This document shows positions 7,288-13,323 of a stretch of DNA of 13,819 bases, piece after piece. A program made the position numbers and the translations under genes. This DNA comes from Bacteroidales bacterium (lineage in GTDB: Bacteria; Bacteroidota; Bacteroidia; Bacteroidales; Paludibacteraceae), in contig CAAFZS010000050.1 in the NCBI GenBank assembly GCA_900767595.1, positions 1 through 13,819 of the forward strand, read 5' to 3'. The notes below the pieces were generated by a model. It was not told where the DNA came from and ran no database searches. It was given only the letters and a program-made list of their open reading frames with translations. Numbering within the stretch: position 1 is the first letter of the stretch; every line of letters starts with the position of its first letter.

Positions 7288-9856
7288 ATCCCCCGCACTT
7301 GGAATAACCGCATTCACGGCAGTGCATGCAGCCTTCCTCGTAAATAAGCGGCTGACCGCAGTTAGGGCAGACTTGACCTTGAACCACCGTCCCATCTTGG
7401 ATGTACTTCTTCAAAGCGCGCTCTACACCTACCTTCCAGGAGTTAATCGTTTCGCTATCCATCTGCAAACCACCAATCATCTTAATGACCTGATCAATAG
7501 GCATACCGTAACGCAGCACGCCCGAAATCAGTTTAGCGTAGTTCCAGAACTCCTTATCGAACTTATAACTCAAACCTTCTACCGTGGTCTTGTACCCGTG
7601 CGTATTAACGAACTGGAAGTCGTAACGACTCAGACCCGTTGCCTCATCACGAGACTTGATGATCTTACCCGTCGTCACCGACTTAGGCAGCAAGATACCA
7701 TCCTCGTCATCAGCCAGACCGGTGAAGATCTCGTAAGGACGACCATCCAACAAACCGACAAAGGCAATCCACTTATCCTTATTATTTTGGAAACGAACTA
7801 CATCGCAGTCCAATTCCGTTGGACGTTTCTGTACGCGATGGTCGTAGCAAACACAAGTCTTGTCGTCCTTCTCGTCTTTCTTCTCCTCTTTCTTCTCGTC
7901 TTTCTTCAAGGTCTCCAGCACGCCGGTGCGACTGCCTTCGCGATAAACGGTACAACCTTTACAACCACAACGCCAAGCCTCTTCGTAGAGCTTGCCTACG
8001 AGTTCTTCGCTTACGTCGGTCGGCAGGTTGATGGTCACCGAGATAGAGTGGTCCACCCATTTCTGGATAGCACCCTGCATCTGCACCTTCGCCAGCCAAT
8101 CTACATCGCCTGCCGTAGCGTGGAAATACGGAGACTCTGCCACCAACTCTTCTACTTCCTCCATCGTATAACGATGTTCAGGATCGTAGGGGTGACCGTT
8201 GGCGTTCATCCAAGTGACGAACTTATGGTGGAAGACGATATATTCCTCAAAACTGTCGCCATCCTCGTTCACAAGGTCTACGTGTACGTTCTTATCGTTC
8301 GGATTGACCTTGCGACGACGCTTATAAACGGGTTGGAAAACGGGCTCGATACCACTCGTGGTCTGCGTCATAATCGATGTCGTTCCCGTAGGAGCAACCG
8401 TTAAACAAGCAATATTACGACGACCGTATTTCTTCATCTCCTCGTATAACTCGGGATCGGCTTCCTTAATACGCATAATATAAGGATTGTTCTCCTCGCG
8501 CTTGCTGTCATATACGTTGAAAGCACCGCGCTCCTTGGCCATGTTCACACTACTGCGATAAGCAGCTAAAGCCAAGTTCTTGTGTACCTCTACCGAGAAA
8601 GCAATCGCTTCCGGCGAACCGTAACGCAGACCCATAGCCGCCAACATATCACCTTCGGCAGTGGTGCCCACACCTGTACGGCGACCTTGAACGGTCTTCT
8701 TCATGATCTTCTCCCATAACTCACGCTCGGTGCGCTTGATGTTATCATTCTCAGGGTCAGAAGCAATCTTAAGCAAGATCTTATCAATCTTCTCCATCTC
8801 CAAATCGATGATATCATCCATAATACGCTGCGCTACCATAATATGCTTGCGGAAAAGCTCGAAGTCAAACTCTGCTTGCTTCGTGAAGGGGTTCTTCACA
8901 TAACTATACAAGTTGATAGCCAGCAATCGGCAACTATCGTAAGGACAAAGCGGTATCTCACCGCAAGGGTTCGTACTCACCGTCTTATAACCGAGGTCTG
9001 CATAGCAGTCGGGTACACTCTCGCGAATGATCGTATCCCAGAATAGCACACCGGGTTCAGCCGACTTCCAAGCGTTGTGGATGATCTTCTTCCATAAAGC
9101 CTGTGCATCAATCTCTTTCTGCACCTTGGGGTTAGTGCTCTTAATAGGGTACTGCTGAACGTAGGGAACACCCTCAATGGCGGCTTTCATGAACTCGTCG
9201 TCAATCTTCACGCTCACGTTTGCTCCCGTCACTTTTCCTTGCTCCATCTTTGCGTCAATAAACGCCTCGCTATCGGGGTGTTTGATACTGACGGAGAGCA
9301 TCAGCGCACCGCGACGGCCGTCTTGTGCTACCTCGCGCGTAGAGTTGGAGTAACGCTCCATAAACGGAACGAGACCCGTACTCGTCAAAGCGGAGTTCTT
9401 CACCGGACTGCCGTGAGGACGGATGTGACTCAGGTCATGACCCACGCCACCACGGCGTTTCATCAATTGTACTTGCTCCTCGTCAATCTGAATGATAGCG
9501 CCATAACTGTCCGACTCGCCATCTTGACCGATAACGAAACAGTTACTCAGACTCGCTACTTGGAAGTTATTACCTATTCCCGTCATCGGACTGCCTTGCG
9601 GTACGATGTAGCGGAAATCTCTCATTAACTCGAATAGTTCGGGCTCTGTCATCGGGTTCTTGTACTTACTCTCGATACGAGCGATCTCTGATGCCAAGCG
9701 ATGGTGCATGTCATCAGGAGTCTTTTCGTACAAGTTGCCGAAGCTGTCCTTTAAGGCATACTTCGTCGCCCAAACACGCGCAGCTAATTCGTCGCCGTGG
9801 AAGTACTCTCTCGACGCTTCCTCAGCTTCAGCTTGTGTGTAAATCTTTTTTTCCAT
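7286..9856 (-). CDS. nrdJ: Adenosylcobalamin-dependent (class II) ribonucleoside reductase
   Basis: The enzyme reduces ribonucleotides to deoxyribonucleotides using adenosylcobalamin to start the radical, independent of oxygen. It has 856 residues, typical of the long class II subfamily. SNCFV at 104-108 holds Cys106, and NPCGEIPLCPYDSC at 296-309 holds the radical Cys298, Glu300 and Cys309. By analogy with Thermotoga NrdJ, Cys106 and Cys309 are the redox pair. RTGVGTTAEGDMLAAMGL (393-410) and PTGTTS form the remainder of the barrel signature. GCKGCTVYREGSR lies near the end of the catalytic part. A Lys/Glu/Asp-rich linker (about 645-668) joins it to a C-terminal domain ending in a zinc-ribbon-like CPNC...CMHCRECGYSKC (830-854). 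The gene has its own promoter. No cobalamin riboswitch is seen in the short leader. It lies downstream of ispG on the same strand. Confidence 0.97.
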   Translation of the reverse strand: MEKKIYTQAEAEEASREYFHGDELAARVWATKYALKDSFGNLYEKTPDDMHHRLASEIARIESKYKNPMTEPELFELMRDFRYIVPQGSPMTGIGNNFQVASLSNCFVIGQDGESDSYGAIIQIDEEQVQLMKRRGGVGHDLSHIRPHGSPVKNSALTSTGLVPFMERYSNSTREVAQDGRRGALMLSVSIKHPDSEAFIDAKMEQGKVTGANVSVKIDDEFMKAAIEGVPYVQQYPIKSTNPKVQKEIDAQALWKKIIHNAWKSAEPGVLFWDTIIRESVPDCYADLGYKTVSTNPCGEIPLCPYDSCRLLAINLYSYVKNPFTKQAEFDFELFRKHIMVAQRIMDDIIDLEMEKIDKILLKIASDPENDNIKRTERELWEKIMKKTVQGRRTGVGTTAEGDMLAAMGLRYGSPEAIAFSVEVHKNLALAAYRSSVNMAKERGAFNVYDSKREENNPYIMRIKEADPELYEEMKKYGRRNIACLTVAPTGTTSIMTQTTSGIEPVFQPVYKRRRKVNPNDKNVHVDLVNEDGDSFEEYIVFHHKFVTWMNANGHPYDPEHRYTMEEVEELVAESPYFHATAGDVDWLAKVQMQGAIQKWVDHSISVTINLPTDVSEELVGKLYEEAWRCGCKGCTVYREGSRTGVLETLKKDEKKEEKKDEKDDKTCVCYDHRVQKRPTELDCDVVRFQNNKDKWIAFVGLLDGRPYEIFTGLADDEDGILLPKSVTTGKIIKSRDEATGLSRYDFQFVNTHGYKTTVEGLSYKFDKEFWNYAKLISGVLRYGMPIDQVIKMIGGLQMDSETINSWKVGVERALKKYIQDGTVVQGQVCPNCGQPLIYEEGCMHCRECGYSKCGG

Positions 9857-9896
9857 GATGTTAAATATTTTTTTTATTTTCCTTCGAAATGGACTG

Positions 9897-9928
9897 CAAA
9901 ATTACAAATTTTTTTTGATATGTGCAAA
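9897..9928 (-). promoter_or_regulatory. Predicted nrdJ promoter
   Basis: Read on the - strand, TTTG (9925-9928) is followed after 20 nt by TAATTTTG (9897-9904), matching the Bacteroidota -33/-7 pattern TTTG...TAnnTTTG. It predicts a start of transcription near 9890 and a leader of about 33 nt, A/T-rich with no Shine-Dalgarno site. Confidence 0.75.
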
Positions 9929-9952
9929 TATTTTGTGTACTTTTTTTCAAAA

Positions 9953-10071
9953 AAAAGTTTTCAACATTTTGCACAAAGTTTCCAGAATAAAAATGTAACC
10001 GACTTAATAGTAAGCGGTTACATTTTTATGAATGGCAAAAAGTTGTCCAAAAATAAAAGTTTTCAACATTT
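9953..10071. repeat. 17-bp direct repeat flanking the spacer hairpin
   Basis: AAAAGTTTTCAACATTT occurs exactly at 9953-9969 and again at 10055-10071, 102 bp apart. One copy overlaps the ispG stop codon, and the other lies upstream of the nrdJ promoter. The hairpin at 9987-10029 lies between them. Confidence 0.85.
9987..10029 (-). terminator. Long hairpin after ispG, likely terminator
   Basis: A perfect 15-bp stem (ATAAAAATGTAACCG at 9987-10001 with its complement at 10015-10029) is extended, after a one-base bulge, by CTTA/TAAG with a four-base loop. Read on the - strand it ends in a run of five T's about 40 nt after the ispG stop, so it can end the ispG transcript. The arms are symmetric, so it could act on both strands. 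It is longer than most intrinsic terminators. Confidence 0.7.
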
Positions 10072-11452
10072 ATTTTTCTTTTTTCTTCACCAACCCGTCA
10101 AACTCAATCAGTTCAATCAGTTTCTCCACCGCCTCTTCTTGGGGGATGTTCTTGAGCACGCACTCTTTCTTGCGATACAGACTGATGCGGTCCTTTCCCG
10201 CTCCTACATAACCATAATCCGCATCCGCCATCTCACCCGGACCATTGACGATACAACCCATGATGGCAATCTTGGGAAAAGACCGCTCCGCTGAAAGACC
10301 GCCTTCGGCTGAAAGACCGCTGCGCTGTAAGACCGCTTCGCTGTTAGACAATGCTTCTTTGATGTCCTTGACCGTCTTTTGCAAGTCGAACATCGTGCGA
10401 CCACAACCGGGGCAAGAAACGAACTCTATCTTATGCCGCAACTTCCCCGCGGCTTGGAGAATATCGTTCTGTAATGCCTCATCTTCTGGATACGACCACT
10501 CTTCGTGCTTGACGAGCATCGTATAACCTGCCTCGGCAGCGATGTAGAGCTTCGCTAATGATGGATTGATGGAATGATGCGCCCAAAGGGCTAATGATGA
10601 ATTGGGTTGATAGCGGGGGCTATTGGGGTTGGTGAAATAATCGACCAACGCTTGCGCTACGGGTACTTCTTCTTCGGGTTCTTCGGATAACGACACACGG
10701 ATAGTGTCGCCGATACCGGCTGCGAGTAAGGCACCGATACCTACCGCGGACTTGATGCGACCGTCTTGTCCTTCACCTGCCTCGGTTACACCTAAATGCA
10801 AGGGGAAATGCATATTCTCTTTGTCCATCGTCTCCACCAATAGCAGAACGGTCTCTACCATAATAGCCGTGTTAGAGGCCTTGATAGACAAAACGATATC
10901 GTGGAAGTCTTCCTCTACGGCAATGCGCAGAAACTCCATCGCACTCTCCACCATTCCTTTGGGCGTGTCACCATAGAGGTCCATCATCCTTTTTGACAGC
11001 GAACCGTGGTTCACGCCAATGCGCAAAGCCGTGTGGTGCTCCTTACATATATATATAAGGTGTGTGAAACGCTCCCGTATAGTGGCGGGATCATTTGCGT
11101 AGTTCCCCGGATTGATCCTCACTTTCTCTACTACCGCCGCTGCTGCATCCGCTACGTCCGAGCGGAAGTGGATGTCGGCCACAAGCGGCATGCCGCTTGT
11201 TGACCGCTGCGCTGTAAGACGATTTCGTATCTCGGCGAGTGACTCTACTTCCTTCATTCCTTGGGTGGTGAAGCGGAAGAGGTCGGCTCCGGCGGCTTGA
11301 ACGCGCTGAGCTTGGGCTACCGAACCTTCGATATCGTTGGTCGAAGTGTTCGCCATCGTCTGGATACGGATAGGGTAATCACTACCGATAAGAAGGTCCC
11401 CAACTCGGGTTGTTGAGGTCTTTCTACGCTGATAATCTTCGAATTTTGCCAT
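10070..11452 (-). CDS. ispG: 4-hydroxy-3-methylbut-2-enyl diphosphate synthase (IspG/GcpE), shortened middle domain plus repeat insertion
   Basis: IspG converts MEcPP to HMBPP in the MEP isoprenoid pathway with a [4Fe-4S] cluster. The ATG at 11452 was chosen because the protein then begins MAKFEDYQRRKTSTTRVGDL, as expected; the 27 codons upstream are low-complexity. It has 460 residues. The N-terminal TIM barrel includes PLVADIHF (89-96), RINPGNY (112-118), LRIGVNHGSLS (143-153) and LGVTEAGEGQDGRIKSAVGI (220-239). The reductase-like domain has cluster ligands Cys347 and Cys350 (SCPGCG), Cys400 (IMGCIVNGPGE) and Glu407. Two oddities: only about 70 residues separate the two domains, while long-form IspG of plants and many Bacteroidota has a middle domain of over 200. 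In addition, Cys350 to Cys400 is 50 residues, against 31-32 in E. coli and plant IspG, because a repeat array is inserted at about 370-392. All catalytic residues I can check are present. Confidence 0.95.
   Translation of the reverse strand: MAKFEDYQRRKTSTTRVGDLLIGSDYPIRIQTMANTSTNDIEGSVAQAQRVQAAGADLFRFTTQGMKEVESLAEIRNRLTAQRSTSGMPLVADIHFRSDVADAAAAVVEKVRINPGNYANDPATIRERFTHLIYICKEHHTALRIGVNHGSLSKRMMDLYGDTPKGMVESAMEFLRIAVEEDFHDIVLSIKASNTAIMVETVLLLVETMDKENMHFPLHLGVTEAGEGQDGRIKSAVGIGALLAAGIGDTIRVSLSEEPEEEVPVAQALVDYFTNPNSPRYQPNSSLALWAHHSINPSLAKLYIAAEAGYTMLVKHEEWSYPEDEALQNDILQAAGKLRHKIEFVSCPGCGRTMFDLQKTVKDIKEALSNSEAVLQRSGLSAEGGLSAERSFPKIAIMGCIVNGPGEMADADYGYVGAGKDRISLYRKKECVLKNIPQEEAVEKLIELIEFDGLVKKKEK
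10278..10343 (-). repeat. Four-unit array of the dispersed repeat inside ispG
   Basis: On the + strand the units are AAAGACCGCTCCGCTG (10278-10293), AAAGACCGCCTTCGGCTG (10294-10311), AAAGACCGCTGCGCTG (10312-10327) and TAAGACCGCTTCGCTG (10328-10343), with a decayed fifth unit after it. Unit lengths 16+18+16+16 sum to 66 nt, so the reading frame is kept although single units would shift it. The array encodes about residues 370-392 of IspG. In the ispG coding sense it matches the lptC array. Confidence 0.9.
11181..11220 (-). repeat. Perfect 20-bp palindrome next to a single repeat copy in ispG
   Basis: ACAAGCGGCA followed directly by its reverse complement forms a perfect palindrome at 11181-11200. 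One base later, GACCGCTGCGCTGTAAGAC (11202-11220) is identical over 19 nt to 10315-10333 in the ispG array. Together they encode the loop before PLVADIHF. Confidence 0.85.
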
Positions 11453-11490
11453 ATAAACTGATAAAAATTGACTTTTTTTAAAAAAAAATA

Positions 11491-11498
11491 CAAATATA
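11491..11498 (-). promoter_or_regulatory. Possible ispG -7 element
   Basis: On the - strand TATATTTG fits TAnnTTTG and would start transcription near 11484, about 32 nt before the ispG ATG. No convincing TTTG lies at the -33 position, so this is tentative. The box is one half of the palindrome CAAATATATTTG (11491-11502), whose other half gives the -33 TTTG of the divergent tRNA promoter. Confidence 0.45.
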
Positions 11499-11530
11499 TT
11501 TGGTAGTTTCAAAAAAAAGCAGTACCTTTG
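11499..11530 (+). promoter_or_regulatory. tRNA-Lys promoter, Bacteroidota type
   Basis: TTTG (11499-11502), 20 nt, then TACCTTTG (11523-11530) followed by C, an exact match to the -33/-7 consensus of the primary sigma factor in Bacteroidota. Transcription should start a few bases later, about 15-18 nt before the mature tRNA. Confidence 0.88.
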
Positions 11531-11553
11531 CACTCGCTTTCGTAAAAAAGCAT

Positions 11554-11626
11554 GATTCAGTAGCTCAGCAGGTAGAGCACATCCCTTTTAAGGATGGGGT
11601 CCTGGGTTCGAGCCCCAGCTGGATCA
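11554..11626 (+). tRNA. tRNA-Lys (UUU)
   Basis: A 73-nt cloverleaf. The acceptor stem GATTCAG pairs with CTGGATC (11619-11625, one G-U pair), with discriminator A at 11626. The D arm contains AGCTCAGCAGGTAGAGC. The anticodon stem CATCC/GGATG encloses loop CTTTTAA, so the anticodon is TTT (11587-11589), which decodes lysine codons. The T arm is CTGGG-TTCGAGC-CCCAG. CCA is not encoded, so it must be added enzymatically. It is transcribed away from ispG with its own promoter and terminator. Confidence 0.97.
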
Positions 11627-13303
11627 CAGAGAGGTCTTCCGACCTCTTTTTTTTGTTTTATAAGCAAACAAGATGGTGGCTTGCTGCTGATCCGGAAGAC
11701 ATTCTCCCCACTGACAAACAAACTCAAACTTCTCCGGATGTGCCTCAATAGCGGGGTAAAGGGTTGCAAAGGCATGCTTAAACCCCCAATCGATGAGCAC
11801 ATAATCCGGCTGTTTCTTTTCCAGCAAAGTCATTACTTCGTCAATAGTGGCATATTGCGGAAAACTGATTGTGCGCAATCCTTGGGAGTAATAATTGAAA
11901 ATCTCCGGTTTACGGCACATCACCACCGATTCTTTGGAAAGGTTCTTTTTACACCATTCTGCTGCTTCAATATATTGCTGATTATACGGACTGGTAATGG
12001 GCTGCCAACATTCGGACTTGGCAACTTGACGATAATAGGTCTGCGCCTCGATATAGCGCGGAATAAGAATGCCTAACAATATCAGTACTCCAATCATGGA
12101 AGTGATTTCCCATGGCTTCTTCCATATACACCGGATGCCCGTTTGAACCAAATCGTAAATACTGCTGCAAAGACCTAAAAGTAAAAGCGGTACCGTGACA
12201 ATGAAATAGCGAATACCGCCATATTGTTCAGGCCAAAATAAAAGAACGGCAAAAGTGATTCCCACAAAGAGCAACATAAAGTAACCAATGGCTCCCAAAC
12301 GTGCCAAACCATAAATAACGAGCACAAGGAGCGATATACCTAACACCCAACGACCGGAGGCGGTCATTTTTGTATTACCAAAGACTGCATTCGGAATATC
12401 GTGGGTAATATACAATTTGGTATTGTTCTTGACTCGGTCTGCCCAATCGTTGAAGGTAGTCATTTTTTCTCCTTCCGGCTTTTTCAGAAAATCTCCTATA
12501 TAGTCCGATTGAAACCCGGGAACGACCTTTTCATTACGGATACCCCAAGCTGTCTTAGCTATCATAAACGAACCTAAAATAAGGATTCCGACAATGGTAT
12601 ACTTAATGATAATAGGCCATTCATAAGTCTTGCTTTTTAAGCCCTTAATTAGGAAGACCACGGCAAAAGAGAACACCCAAATACAAGTCGCCAAAATGAG
12701 CGATATACCCATCGTACGGACAAAATAGGTGTAGGCAATCAAAATCAAACCGATGACGAGATACACCCACTGCTTCCACGCGGATCGGGTGAAGAGCTGC
12801 CTATAATCAATGAGCGTGAAGATGAAGATGACTGCCATCGTGATAAAGAAATACAACATCTCGCTCATCATAATGGTCGCCCAACGGAGCAACTCGGCAT
12901 GGCAAGAGGCCAATACACAGACGGCAGCCGCCAAAAGGCTGCTCGAAGTGGCTTGCATAATGAGGTAGAAGAGAATAAGCAAACCCAAGAACAGCAATAC
13001 CCCGTTGGCTACCTTCATCGCGTGGATATTATCCGGCCATATGTGCATCAACATAGACATAAAAACCGGATACCCGGGAGGAAAATGCATATGTGGCGTT
13101 AACTCCGGACCCATAGTATTGGAATAACCTGTGCCCTCATATAACGATTGTGCCAAAGAGAAGTAATAGATATTATCCCCGTTGAGATCGGGCTTTTCGT
13201 CAAAAATACAACGGTAGTTGACAAAGAACACCGCACCTACTATAACGAGCAGTATGAGGGTTATCGTACTACGAGAGGATAATATAGATTTGACAGATGC
13301 CAT
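11624..13303 (-). CDS. Multi-pass membrane glycosyltransferase, GT-C fold (GT39/ArnT-like)
   Basis: This 559-residue integral membrane protein resembles the dolichyl-phosphate-mannose mannosyltransferase/ArnT superfamily, which moves a sugar from a polyprenyl-phosphate donor to lipid, glycan or protein on the outer face of the inner membrane. One transmembrane helix (about 13-30) is followed by the first periplasmic loop with DLNGDNIYYFSLAQSL, where Asp43 is the likely catalytic acidic residue, and FPPGYPVFMSML (74-85), a family hallmark. About ten more hydrophobic segments follow (about 100-410), then a soluble C-terminal domain (about 420-550, with WCKKNLSKESVVMCRKPEIF). Donor and acceptor cannot be read from sequence. 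It starts 20 nt after the leuS stop and is probably cotranscribed. The basic tail KTKKRGRKTSL is encoded by the tRNA terminator, and the stop codon overlaps the last three bases of the tRNA gene. Confidence 0.87.
   Translation of the reverse strand: MASVKSILSSRSTITLILLVIVGAVFFVNYRCIFDEKPDLNGDNIYYFSLAQSLYEGTGYSNTMGPELTPHMHFPPGYPVFMSMLMHIWPDNIHAMKVANGVLLFLGLLILFYLIMQATSSSLLAAAVCVLASCHAELLRWATIMMSEMLYFFITMAVIFIFTLIDYRQLFTRSAWKQWVYLVIGLILIAYTYFVRTMGISLILATCIWVFSFAVVFLIKGLKSKTYEWPIIIKYTIVGILILGSFMIAKTAWGIRNEKVVPGFQSDYIGDFLKKPEGEKMTTFNDWADRVKNNTKLYITHDIPNAVFGNTKMTASGRWVLGISLLVLVIYGLARLGAIGYFMLLFVGITFAVLLFWPEQYGGIRYFIVTVPLLLLGLCSSIYDLVQTGIRCIWKKPWEITSMIGVLILLGILIPRYIEAQTYYRQVAKSECWQPITSPYNQQYIEAAEWCKKNLSKESVVMCRKPEIFNYYSQGLRTISFPQYATIDEVMTLLEKKQPDYVLIDWGFKHAFATLYPAIEAHPEKFEFVCQWGECLPDQQQATILFAYKTKKRGRKTSL
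11630..11654 (+). terminator. tRNA-Lys terminator
   Basis: AGAGGTC (11630-11636), loop TTCC, GACCTCT (11641-11647), then an unbroken T run to 11654. It begins four bases after the tRNA 3' end. The same DNA encodes the C-terminal tail of the glycosyltransferase on the other strand. Confidence 0.92.
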
Positions 13304-13323
13304 ATCTTAATCAGCGTTATTCA

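Noticed and set aside
7322..8404. A 360-codon open frame on the + strand opposite nrdJ
   Set aside because: It lies wholly within the well-supported nrdJ on the other strand, has no recognisable domain and a composition expected from antisense of nrdJ codons.
9857..9986. Cobalamin riboswitch for nrdJ
   Set aside because: The predicted leader is only about 33 nt, and no B12-box-like sequence is seen in the spacer.
9857..10069. Origin of replication based on TTTTCAACA copies and A/T richness
   Set aside because: Only two copies with a mismatch to the DnaA box, no dnaA or other origin-linked gene, and a promoter plus terminator explain the A/T content.
9797..10294. A 165-codon open frame on the + strand across the ispG-nrdJ spacer
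   Set aside because: It is mostly antisense to the ends of two sure genes plus A/T-rich low-complexity spacer (runs of Phe and Lys).
11453..11533. Upstream start for ispG adding 27 residues
   Set aside because: The extra residues are Phe/Lys-rich, derived from A/T-rich promoter DNA, and overlap the tRNA promoter; the ATG at 11452 gives the normal N-terminus.
12352..12365. GACCG-GAGG-CGGTC as another copy of the dispersed repeat
   Set aside because: It shares only a short core, lacks the CAGCG and TTT parts, and codes for a normal stretch of the glycosyltransferase.
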